From Micavibrio sp. UBA5572 (GTDB lineage Bacteria; Pseudomonadota; Alphaproteobacteria; Micavibrionales; Micavibrionaceae), in contig DIMG01000016.1 in assembly GCA_002425415.1 (NCBI GenBank), positions 310,001-374,000 of the forward strand: a stretch of DNA of 64,000 bases, given 5' to 3'. Under the pieces are notes generated by a model that was not told the DNA's origin, did no database searches, and saw nothing but the letters and a program-made list of their open reading frames with translations. Both the position numbers and the translations under genes were made by a program. Shown piece after piece: positions 55,490 to 63,268 of the stretch; the first letter of the stretch is position 1; each line of letters starts with the position of its first letter.

Positions 55490-56959
55490 ATGGATTACAC
55501 ACGGTTTTGCAAGCCTTTCATTTCTATATTTGCGATTTGTACGCTTGTTTTTGTAGCGGCCTGTACGGTTAATCCGGCTACGGGCGATAAGCAATTCACC
55601 GGTTTGATGTCTCCGTCCCAAGAGAAAGCTTTGGGAGCAGAGCAGCATCAGGAAGTTATCAAGGAATTTGGCGGCGTTTATAATCATCCGGGTCTTCAGG
55701 CTTATGTGAATGATATTGGTCAGCGGATTGCTAAAAATACCGAGCGGGGGGATGTGGCCTATCGCTTCACTTTATTGGATTCTCCGGTGGTGAATGCGTT
55801 TGCTTTGCCGGGCGGGTATATTTACGTGACGCGCGGGATTTTGTCTTTAGCAAATGATGAGGATGAGTTGGCATCGGTTTTGGCGCATGAAGTCGGGCAC
55901 ATTACTGCCCGTCATCAATCCGAGCGATATTCAACCGGTGTTCTGACCGCTTTGGGTGCATCTATTATTGCGTCGGTTGCTGGTACTCCTGGGGTGTCTC
56001 AAGCCTTGAATGTCGGAACAAATCTTTATATGAGTTCTTATTCCAGAGATCAGGAAAGTCAGGCCGATCAACTGGGAATCCGATATTTAAGTCGTGCGGG
56101 GTATGATCCTTTTGCTATGTCACGATTTTTAAACCAGTTGGATCGTCATGATCGTGTGAGTAAAAAATCCGATGGCAGTCAGGATCGAGCCAATAGTTTC
56201 TTTTCAACGCACCCTGTGACGGCCGAGCGTGTTGCTGCAACATCCACAGATGCTGGAAAATATCCACCCCATGCGACGCAAGAAGTTAGTCAGGAAAGAT
56301 ACCTGTCCAAGCTACGTGGGATGATTTATGGAGATAATGTCGCTCAAGGGTTTGTGCGCAATCATACTTTTTATCATCCCGATTTGGGGATTTCGTTTTC
56401 CGTTCCATCCGGTTACGAGACGATTAACCAGCCCGAGCAGTTTATTGCCAAGGGCGATGATGGGGGAGTCATGGTTATGAATATGGCCAGGGGGCGCGGT
56501 GGGTCTGATCCTTCGGTTTATTTGATGCGGGATTGGTTACAGGGCAAAACCGTTGCGGCGCGACCTGAATCCATTTCTATCAACGGAATGCCTGCTGCGA
56601 CTTTGGCAGTGGACGGGACATTCAATAATGCTCCGGCGAGTATTCGGTTGGTGGCGATTGCTTGGCGTGGTCAGGATTTTGTCCGCTTCCAAATGGTTAT
56701 TCCAAAATCGGCCTCCCGTCAAACGGTTGAAAACTTAAAACGAGCCACTTATAGCTTCCGCAATATGAGTGCGCAGGAAAAACAAACTATTCAGCCTACA
56801 CGAATTGATCTTGTGACGGCCAGAACAGGGGATACTGCCGGATCTTTGGCGCGTCAAATGCAGGTGGACGGGCATTCCGAGGAATGGTTTCGTGTGTTGA
56901 ATGGTTTGGGAACGACTGGTCGTGTTGTTACAGGCAAGAGATATAAAGTGGTGAGATAA
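55490..56959 (+). CDS. M48 metalloprotease lipoprotein (LoiP/BepA-like)
   Basis: The 489-residue product begins MDYTRFCKPFISIFAICTLV and has a lipobox VFVAAC, so it should be lipid-anchored facing the periplasm. The zinc motif HEVGH (ASVLAHEVGHITARHQSER) and the third ligand in SRDQESQADQLGIRYL are present, with FFSTHPVTAERV. The C-terminal half holds a second domain and a LysM-like end (DGHSEEWFRVLNGL, KRYKVV). The frame extends 39 codons upstream over the divergent gene, but the lipoprotein signal fixes the start. Likely envelope quality control. Confidence 0.9.
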   Translation: MDYTRFCKPFISIFAICTLVFVAACTVNPATGDKQFTGLMSPSQEKALGAEQHQEVIKEFGGVYNHPGLQAYVNDIGQRIAKNTERGDVAYRFTLLDSPVVNAFALPGGYIYVTRGILSLANDEDELASVLAHEVGHITARHQSERYSTGVLTALGASIIASVAGTPGVSQALNVGTNLYMSSYSRDQESQADQLGIRYLSRAGYDPFAMSRFLNQLDRHDRVSKKSDGSQDRANSFFSTHPVTAERVAATSTDAGKYPPHATQEVSQERYLSKLRGMIYGDNVAQGFVRNHTFYHPDLGISFSVPSGYETINQPEQFIAKGDDGGVMVMNMARGRGGSDPSVYLMRDWLQGKTVAARPESISINGMPAATLAVDGTFNNAPASIRLVAIAWRGQDFVRFQMVIPKSASRQTVENLKRATYSFRNMSAQEKQTIQPTRIDLVTARTGDTAGSLARQMQVDGHSEEWFRVLNGLGTTGRVVTGKRYKVVR

Positions 56960-56998
56960 ACCATTGAAGACAAAACTTGGAAGACAAAACTGGCAAAA

Positions 56999-57030
56999 AA
57001 AACCGGAGAGGGAAGTCCTTTCCGGTTTAG
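56999..57030. terminator. Hairpin between the M48 peptidase and rpoH
   Basis: AAACCGGA and TCCGGTTT pair across about 13 bases, lying between two convergent stops and followed by T-rich sequence on the plus strand. An imperfect direct repeat of GAAGACAAAACT precedes it. Confidence 0.65.
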
Positions 57031-57057
57031 TTTTAGGGGAGATGAAACTTTATTTAG

Positions 57058-57951
57058 TTATGCTGCATCGGTCAGCATGTCTTGTATATTTTTGCCTATT
57101 CTGGGTTCCAGATTTTGTTTGAGTTTTTGCATGGCGCGGGCTTCGAGTTGGCGAACGCGTTCTTTGCTAACGCCCAATTTTTTTCCCAGATCTTCGAGTG
57201 TGACGGTGTCATATTGTAAATGACGTTCACGGATGATGCGTTGCTCGCGGTCACTTAATGTTTTGAGCGCCGAGTTTAACCATGCCGAGCGTGTGCTGGA
57301 GTCTTTGATCCCGATAACAATCTCTTCGGGGTTTGGTCTGGTGTCTGGCAAAAAAGATTGGAAGTCATCATCGCCGTCTTCGGATAAAGTGGCGTTGAGT
57401 GATTGATCCCCGCCACTCATGCGGCCTTCCATGTTTTCAACATCTTTGATGCGGACACCAAGGATTTTCGAAATTTTTTCACGGCCTTCTGCTGTTAATC
57501 CGTTTTCAGTGGCCGCTCCGTCAATTTTGGTGCGGAGGCGGCGCAGGTTAAAGAACAGGGATTTTTGCGCGGAGGTTGTTCCGGTGCGCACGATCGACCA
57601 GTTGCGCAAGATGTAATCCTGAATGGAGGCTCTGATCCACCATGCGGCATAGGTTGAAAAACGCACTTCACGTTCTGGTTCAAATTTGCTGATCGCTTGC
57701 ATGAGGCCAATATTACCTTCTTGAATCAGGTCGCCCAAAGGGAGGCCATAATTTTTATATTTTGTTGCCGCCGCAATAACCAATCTGGTATAGGATCTGA
57801 TTAGTTCATGCATCGCGCGTTCATCGCCTTCGTTCTTCCATTTTCTGGCAAGTTCGGTTTCGTGTTCACGTTCCAACATCGGCTCCTTCATCGAGGACCG
57901 GATGTAGTCGAGATTTGATCTCTGTGTTCCTTGATCGTCAATATGCGCCAT
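57058..57951 (-). CDS. rpoH: RNA polymerase sigma-32 factor RpoH
   Basis: RpoH directs heat-shock transcription. The 297-residue protein has region 2 (GLPLGDLIQEGNIGLMQAIS, RFSTYAAWWIRASIQDYILR), the RpoH box QKSLFFNLRR at 129-138 that separates sigma-32 from other sigma factors, and region 4 (TLEDLGKKLGVSKERVRQLE). AAGGT precedes the ATG. HrcA is also encoded in this window, so both control systems may coexist. Confidence 0.97.
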   Translation of the reverse strand: MAHIDDQGTQRSNLDYIRSSMKEPMLEREHETELARKWKNEGDERAMHELIRSYTRLVIAAATKYKNYGLPLGDLIQEGNIGLMQAISKFEPEREVRFSTYAAWWIRASIQDYILRNWSIVRTGTTSAQKSLFFNLRRLRTKIDGAATENGLTAEGREKISKILGVRIKDVENMEGRMSGGDQSLNATLSEDGDDDFQSFLPDTRPNPEEIVIGIKDSSTRSAWLNSALKTLSDREQRIIRERHLQYDTVTLEDLGKKLGVSKERVRQLEARAMQKLKQNLEPRIGKNIQDMLTDAA

Positions 57952-58045
57952 GTGAGTACCTTCTATCTTTCTTTTTTGTTATGTATATAAGACTGTTTTA
58001 GTTCTTTTTTGCTTACGTGTGGTATTCGGGGTTGGTTCAAAAAAG

Positions 58046-58074
58046 TTACATATTTTTTTTAGATCATGTATAAA
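58046..58074 (+). promoter_or_regulatory. Candidate sigma-70 promoter of rlmN
   Basis: TTACAT and TATAAA are separated by 17 bp, 39 bp before the rlmN ATG. Spacing is ideal; the -35 box is a weak match. Confidence 0.45.
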
Positions 58075-58112
58075 GATCCATCTTTTTAACATATAGCCAA
58101 AGGGGCGTCGAA

Positions 58113-59243
58113 ATGGGAATTTCTTCTCATGCTGAAAAATTTGCTGCGCCGCGCCTTGATGCGCAAGGGCGTATTGAATTGGTCGGGTTAAATTTGTCCC
58201 AAATTCAGGCGTTATTGGTGGAAGACGGGCAACCTGCTTTTCGTTCCAAGCAAATCTGGAATTGGATTTATCAACGTGGCGTGACTAGTTTTGATGATAT
58301 GGCAAATCTACCCAAGGATTTGCGTCAAATTTTGACTGACAAATACGTGATTGATCGTCCCAAGGTTATTTCCGAGCAAAAATCACGGGATAGAACAATC
58401 AAATGGTTATTGGAGATGTCTGATGGCCAGCAGGTGGAGATGGTTTTTATTCCAACTCCGTCACGCGGGACATTGTGTGTGTCGTCTCAAGTCGGATGTA
58501 CGCTGACCTGTCGCTTTTGTCATACAGGGACGCAGCCTTTGGTTCGGAATTTGGGGCCGCATGAAATTTTGCAGCAGGTCATGTATGCCAAGGATGTTTT
58601 GGAGGAATGGCCTTCGCAGGGCGAGAAGCAGGCGAGAGACCTGACCAATATTGTGATGATGGGAATGGGTGAGCCGCTTTATAATTATGAGAATGTGGCT
58701 GAAGCCCTTAAAATTTGTATGCATCCTGACGGGCTTGGAATTTCCAAACGTCATATTACCCTATCGACATCAGGCGTTGTGCCGCAAATTATCCAGTGCG
58801 GAGAAGAATTGGGTGTAAATCTGGCGATTTCTCTTCATGCTCCGAATAACGAGCTGCGATCCGAGATTATGGCGATCAACAATAAATATCCTTTGGAAGA
58901 GTTGTTGGAGGCTTGTCGTAATTATCCGGGTGTTTCTGCATCGCGCCGGATTACCTTTGAATATGTGCTGTTGGACGGCGTGAATGACACGGATGACCAT
59001 GCTCAGGAATTAGCGCGTCTTTTGTATAATATTCCTTGCAAGATTAACCTCATTCCGTTTAATGCTTGGGCAGGCAGTGGTTTTCAATGTTCGCCGTTGA
59101 AGCGGATTGAAGGGTTTGCTCGAGTTCTGGAAGGAGCAGGTTATGATGCTCCGATCCGTCGTCCTCGTGGTCGGGATATTTTGGCGGCGTGCGGTCAATT
59201 GAAATCGGAAAGCCAAAGAAAAGTGAGAGAGCAAAACGAATAA
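58113..59243 (+). CDS. rlmN: Dual-specificity 23S rRNA/tRNA (adenine-C2)-methyltransferase
   Basis: RlmN is a radical-SAM enzyme methylating A2503 of 23S rRNA and A37 of some tRNAs. The 376-residue protein has the cluster motif C129-x3-C133-x2-C136 (GCTLTCRFCHTG), MMGMGEPLYNYENV, and the C-terminal cysteine in ILAACGQL; the second catalytic cysteine region is also in place. AAAGGGG precedes the ATG. Followed 32 bp later by a small unknown gene. Confidence 0.97.
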   Translation: MGISSHAEKFAAPRLDAQGRIELVGLNLSQIQALLVEDGQPAFRSKQIWNWIYQRGVTSFDDMANLPKDLRQILTDKYVIDRPKVISEQKSRDRTIKWLLEMSDGQQVEMVFIPTPSRGTLCVSSQVGCTLTCRFCHTGTQPLVRNLGPHEILQQVMYAKDVLEEWPSQGEKQARDLTNIVMMGMGEPLYNYENVAEALKICMHPDGLGISKRHITLSTSGVVPQIIQCGEELGVNLAISLHAPNNELRSEIMAINNKYPLEELLEACRNYPGVSASRRITFEYVLLDGVNDTDDHAQELARLLYNIPCKINLIPFNAWAGSGFQCSPLKRIEGFARVLEGAGYDAPIRRPRGRDILAACGQLKSESQRKVREQNE

Positions 59244-59275
59244 AACAGGGATGCCTATCAATCAATGGGGGAAAC

Positions 59276-59599
59276 ATGAAGGGCAAAGATTTTAAAAAAC
59301 AAACCTCAGTGGTTTCCGCTGCGCGGGCTTTCGAAGTCTTGCAGGCAGGTGGGTTTATTGTTGCCACTTATTCCGAACTTCCTGAAGTCAAAAAAGCTTA
59401 CCGCAAAGATGTTTTAGCCGCGCGTCGTCGTTTCGGTGACTTTGCCGCGATTAGTACAACGGGGCGCAGTTTGACCATGATTGGTTGCCACGTTGAAACA
59501 GGACATGTTGTGGATGTGATGGTGCCTTTGGAAGACATGCTGGGCCATGGTGCGCTTGAGGCATTGGAAAGAAAAACAGGTCTTGTGTTTTTGCCGTAA
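59276..59599 (+). CDS. Conserved-looking hypothetical protein after rlmN
   Basis: The 107-residue soluble protein starts MKGKDFKKQTSVVSAARAFE with GGGGG just before. It contains VLQAGGFIVATYSELPEVKK, AARRRFGDFAAISTTGRSLT and MVPLEDMLGHGALEALERKT. No signal peptide or known motif is seen. Even amino-acid texture and a good ribosome site argue that it is real. It probably shares the rlmN transcript. Function unknown. Confidence 0.65.
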   Translation: MKGKDFKKQTSVVSAARAFEVLQAGGFIVATYSELPEVKKAYRKDVLAARRRFGDFAAISTTGRSLTMIGCHVETGHVVDVMVPLEDMLGHGALEALERKTGLVFLP

Positions 59600-59620
59600 T
59601 ATCTGAAACAAAAATCGTAG

Positions 59621-60391
59621 TTATACCCGACCTTCATCAGGGATTTTTAGAATGTTACCACACGCTTTACAGCACACTGCGTCTTGATCGTGAAGGTAAA
59701 GCCCACATTTTTCACAATTAAATCTGACTTTGTGGGGGCGGAAGACTGTTTGAATAAGCCGGATAAACAGGGACACTCCAAAAATCATAATGATGATTGA
59801 AATGGCTTTTCCCGAGCTGCCATTGAGTGTGATGTCACCAAATCCCGTTGTTGTTAATGTGGTCACGGTAAAGTACATCGCGTCAACAAAGTGTTTGATA
59901 TTCGGGTTGTGGTCGACTTGGGTCACATAGACCAGTTGGGTCATTACAAAAATAAATAAGAGCAGGTTGGTAATGCTGAGAATAATATCTTCGTTGCGTT
60001 TAAATAGTGGAAAATCTTCACGTAATCTTTTGATGAGGATGTAGGATCTGAGTAATCGGATAACACGAGCCGCACGTAAAAATGCTAAATTTTCTCCGAT
60101 AAGAGGCGCCAAAAAAGACAAAACAACGGCCAGATCAAAGAGATTGAGTGGTGAGATAAAGAAAGACGTTTTCTTTTTATTGATCGCAAAACGTGCCGAA
60201 TAATCCAGCGCAACGTAAATCCCGAACAGAATATCCAGAGCCTCTATGAAATTGTTCCCATGGAAGAATGTCGAGATGACCAGAAAGATCAGTGTCAGAA
60301 TATCGAGAGTTAGTAGAATGTAATGAAAACGATGCGCACGAGGCGTATCGCTTTCATAAAGGCTTGTTAGCAAGGCAAGAATCTTTTTCAT
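59621..60391 (-). CDS. Voltage-gated-type K+ channel with C-terminal zinc ribbon
   Basis: The 256-residue membrane protein has a six-helix channel layout: helices from about residue 23, an S4 with regularly spaced arginines (R106, R109, R112, R115 in LRAARVIRLLRSY) and a pore with filter TTGFGD (181-186), a GFGD form of the K+ signature. After S6 comes a cytoplasmic zinc ribbon with Cys226, Cys229, Cys240/241 and Cys244. The tail could sense metal or redox state (inference). It lies 18 bp after the transporter gene, same strand. Confidence 0.85.
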   Translation of the reverse strand: MKKILALLTSLYESDTPRAHRFHYILLTLDILTLIFLVISTFFHGNNFIEALDILFGIYVALDYSARFAINKKKTSFFISPLNLFDLAVVLSFLAPLIGENLAFLRAARVIRLLRSYILIKRLREDFPLFKRNEDIILSITNLLLFIFVMTQLVYVTQVDHNPNIKHFVDAMYFTVTTLTTTGFGDITLNGSSGKAISIIIMIFGVSLFIRLIQTVFRPHKVRFNCEKCGLYLHDQDAVCCKACGNILKIPDEGRV

Positions 60392-60409
60392 ACCCGTAGT
60401 CTAGCAAAG

Positions 60410-61738
60410 CTACAGGAAATAGACCAGTAGCAGGTAGATATTGGCAAACACGATGGTCAGTAGGGTTAGTGGCAAGCCATATCCCAGATACTTAACGAAT
60501 GGGATTGTGTGGCCTGCACGGTCAGCAAAGGAGGCAACCATGACGTTGGCACTGGCTCCGATCAATGTTCCGTTGCCACCCAAACATGCGCCAAGAACCA
60601 AGCTCCACCATAGAGGGTTCAGGGCTTCTCCTTGGCCGAACGTGTCACCCATGCTTTGAATTACAGGGATCAAGGTTGCCACAAACGGAATGTTATTCAC
60701 AAAAGCTGAGAAGAAAGTCGATACCCACAAGATAACCATACCGGTTTTGGTGAAGTCTCCTTCTGTCAGTTCTGTAATCATGTTTGCGGCAAGACCTAAC
60801 AGGCCTGTGTGTTCCAAGCTCGCAACTACAACAAACAATCCAAGGAAGAAGAAAATGGTGTCCCATTCGACTTCATGAAAGGCTTCATGCACTTTCTTGT
60901 TTTTTTCGGTCAGTTTATGGCCAAAACCGTCAAGGAACATGAGCAAAGCTGCTCCGGCAAGAGCTGTTGTTCCTGTTTCAATATGCAAGAAGTTGTGTCC
61001 TAGCGTGAAACCCGCCATAACCAAAGCCAACACAATAAAGGATTTGATTAACAATGCTTGGTTCTTGAGGGATTTTGCAGGTTCATAGCGAAGCAAGTGG
61101 GCGCGTGCTCTCATCGAGGTTGTCAGGTGACGACCCCAGAAGAAGTCAAACACGCCAAGCATGACAATCATAATAAACAGGATTGCAGGCCCCATGTTGA
61201 GTAAGAAATCTGTAAAGCTTAATCCAACGGCTGACCCAATCAGGATGTTTGGTGGGTCACCGATCAGGGTTGCTGTTCCTCCGATATTCGAGAAAATAAT
61301 CTGAGCCAGAAGGAATGGAAAAGGTTTGAGTTTGAGTTGTTCCGTTAACAAAAGTACAATCGGGACGATTAGCATGACTGTCGTCACGTTATCTAGAAAG
61401 GCTGAAAATACGGCTGTAATGACTGACAAAATTGCCATTAACCCTCGCGGGCTAGCGCGCACCGATTTTGCGGCAACAATCGCAATGTACTGGAAAATTC
61501 CGGTTTCTTTCATAATGCCGACAATGACCATCATGCCAATCAGAAGAAACAAAGTGTTGAAATCAATGGATTCAATTGCCTGTTCCTGATTGAGTAACCC
61601 TAAAATAATGGCAAGAGATGAGGCTACCAAAGCAATCACGGCTTGATTCATTTTTTCGGTGATAATCACCGCGTAAACCATACCCATTATCGCGACTGCA
61701 AGGTATTGGGCAGGAATGCCTAAAATAAGTTCGTTCAT
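60410..61738 (-). CDS. ArsB/NhaD-type ion transporter (IT superfamily)
   Basis: The 442-residue protein has about 11-12 membrane helices and two-fold internal repeat typical of the ArsB/NhaD/CitM superfamily: FSAFLDNVTTVMLIVPI and SNIGGTATLIGDPPNIL in the first half, FFSAFVNNIPFVATLIPV and LGGNGTLIGASANVMVASF in the second. The substrate cannot be read from sequence; Na+/H+ exchange or anion transport are both possible. It lies between a CBS-domain gene and the K+ channel gene in one apparent operon. Confidence 0.88.
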   Translation of the reverse strand: MNELILGIPAQYLAVAIMGMVYAVIITEKMNQAVIALVASSLAIILGLLNQEQAIESIDFNTLFLLIGMMVIVGIMKETGIFQYIAIVAAKSVRASPRGLMAILSVITAVFSAFLDNVTTVMLIVPIVLLLTEQLKLKPFPFLLAQIIFSNIGGTATLIGDPPNILIGSAVGLSFTDFLLNMGPAILFIMIVMLGVFDFFWGRHLTTSMRARAHLLRYEPAKSLKNQALLIKSFIVLALVMAGFTLGHNFLHIETGTTALAGAALLMFLDGFGHKLTEKNKKVHEAFHEVEWDTIFFFLGLFVVVASLEHTGLLGLAANMITELTEGDFTKTGMVILWVSTFFSAFVNNIPFVATLIPVIQSMGDTFGQGEALNPLWWSLVLGACLGGNGTLIGASANVMVASFADRAGHTIPFVKYLGYGLPLTLLTIVFANIYLLLVYFL

Positions 61739-61764
61739 AATATTAACCCTCTAAATGTAGTGTT

Positions 61765-62265
61765 TTATTCTTGTTCTTGATTATTTTCTTCTTTTTCGAT
61801 TTCCAAAAGAATTTCATGGAGGCGATGTAAGCAGGATTGTTCGGAAACTAGCCCTACAAATTTTTTGCTTTTTTTATCAATGACCGGTAATGGGCTGCCG
61901 TTTCTTGTCAGGCGACGGATAACTTCCAGAAGTGGTGTTTCCGGATATAAGATTAAGTCTTCAATATCGTTGTCCATATGTTTGCGAAGAAGTTGTGGGC
62001 CAATTTTGCGAATTTTTTTAGCGGCTCCTGGTGCTCCTCCAACAATAAAGTCCAGATCTTCCAAGCCGTCCTCGATTTGGGCGGCCATTGGTAAAAGATC
62101 TTCCATAAGAGAGTGTAGGCCAAACATTCCTACAATGTATCCCTGTGAGTCAATTACTGGTGCAACGCGGATGTGGTTGTCTTCCAGAATAAGGAGAGCG
62201 TCTTTGACGCATTGGTCTGGTGAAAGTTGGATGGAGTTTGGAATAAGAGCGTCTTTGCACGACAT
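61765..62265 (-). CDS. CBS-domain pair protein
   Basis: The 166-residue soluble protein has two CBS domains: SIQLSPDQCVKDALLILEDN/IRVAPVIDSQGYIVGMF and LYPETPLLEVIRRLTRNGSP/LPVIDKKSKKFVGLVSEQ. CBS pairs bind adenosine nucleotides and often gate transporters. It is 26 bp upstream of the transporter gene on the same strand, which suggests it regulates that transporter (inference). AGGTAG precedes the ATG. Confidence 0.88.
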   Translation of the reverse strand: MSCKDALIPNSIQLSPDQCVKDALLILEDNHIRVAPVIDSQGYIVGMFGLHSLMEDLLPMAAQIEDGLEDLDFIVGGAPGAAKKIRKIGPQLLRKHMDNDIEDLILYPETPLLEVIRRLTRNGSPLPVIDKKSKKFVGLVSEQSCLHRLHEILLEIEKEENNQEQE

Positions 62266-62428
62266 GATGGCTACCTGATGGTTTGAGTTTAAATTTTCAA
62301 AGTATTTAGCGGATTTCCCGTGTTAGCGGGCGCAACATATTCCCAAATTTAGGGGGATGGCAAGTAAAAATAAGATTTTTCTTAAATTTTCCGGTGGTTA
62401 TTATTGTCACAACCTTTTGACTAAATGT

Positions 62429-62456
62429 TTGACATTTTCTACAGAATCCTTATATT
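62429..62456 (+). promoter_or_regulatory. Sigma-70-type promoter of rpsD
   Basis: A consensus TTGACA and TATATT are separated by 16 bp. They lie about 115 bp before the rpsD start, leaving a leader of about 105 nt. Confidence 0.7.
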
Positions 62457-62467
62457 CCCCGCATTCC

Positions 62468-62491
62468 CGAGGAGTCCCTCGTGTTTGAGGG
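62468..62491 (+). promoter_or_regulatory. Alternative hairpins in the rpsD leader
   Basis: CGAGG (62468-62472) can pair with CCTCG (62477-62481), or CCCTC (62476-62480) can pair with GAGGG (62487-62491). The two stems share the CCTC strand and exclude each other, near the predicted 5' end of the transcript. S4 is a known autoregulator of its mRNA in other bacteria; a link here is inference. Confidence 0.4.
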
Positions 62492-62569
62492 CGTTGAAAT
62501 GGCTTGTTTACAGGCTGTTTTCAATCCTTTGGTAATCGGGACAACAAAGCAAAAAAAGGAGTATCTGCC

Positions 62570-63187
62570 ATGGCAGGAAAGCGTATTAGCGCCAAGCATA
62601 AAATTGACCGTCGTTTGGGTTGTAACCTTTGGGGTCGTGCAAAATCACCCTATAATGTCCGTCAAACCGGACCAGGCCAACACGGTGCAAATCGTGGTAA
62701 ACCGACCGATTATGGTTTGCAGTTGCGCGCCAAACAAAAGCTGAAAGGCTATTACGGTAGCGTTGGCGAGAAAAAATTCCGTCGTTATTACTTCGAAGCG
62801 ATTCGTTTGAGCGGTGACTCCTCTCAAAACCTGATCGGTTTGTTGGAGCGTCGTTTGGATGCTGTTTGTTATCGTGCAAAATTTGCGCCGACTGTGTTTG
62901 CTACACGCCAGTTGGTTAGTCACGGTCACGTTAAAGTAAACGGCAAGCGTGTTAATATCCCGTCATACCAGATTCAAATCGGTGATGTGATTGAAGTTCG
63001 TGAAAAATCACGCCAAATGCCTTTGGTTATGGCTGCTCGTGAGTCCGGTGAACGTGATATTCCAGAATTTCTGGCTGAAGATCCATCAGGCTTGAAAGTT
63101 ACATTTGTTCGTGTTCCTAAGCTCGAAGATGTTCCTTACCCTGTTCAAATGGAACCAAATCTGGTTATCGAATATTATAGCCGATAG
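62570..63187 (+). CDS. rpsD: 30S ribosomal protein S4
   Basis: The 205-residue product starts MAGKRISAKHKIDRRLG with AAAAAAGGAG upstream. It has ANRGKPTDYGLQLRAKQKLK, the S4 RNA-binding domain (RRLDAVCYRAKFAPTVFATR, VSHGHVKVNGKRVNIPSYQI) and ends VIEYYSR. Only one N-terminal cysteine is present, so this is the zinc-free form. The frame is open 22 codons upstream but that part is leader. Single-gene unit, as in many alphaproteobacteria. Confidence 0.98.
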   Translation: MAGKRISAKHKIDRRLGCNLWGRAKSPYNVRQTGPGQHGANRGKPTDYGLQLRAKQKLKGYYGSVGEKKFRRYYFEAIRLSGDSSQNLIGLLERRLDAVCYRAKFAPTVFATRQLVSHGHVKVNGKRVNIPSYQIQIGDVIEVREKSRQMPLVMAARESGERDIPEFLAEDPSGLKVTFVRVPKLEDVPYPVQMEPNLVIEYYSR

Positions 63188-63223
63188 TTTTTGGCCTTTG
63201 TATTTATGTATTATAGAATTTTT

Positions 63224-63250
63224 AAAACCGCCTTTCGAGGCGGTTTTTTA
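63224..63250 (+). terminator. Intrinsic terminator of rpsD
   Basis: AAAACCGCCT-TTCG-AGGCGGTTTT is a 10-bp stem with a tetraloop followed by more T residues, 37 bp past the rpsD stop. It lies between convergent genes and can act on trmJ as well. Confidence 0.92.
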
Positions 63251-63268
63251 TATTTCCTCTTTATATAG

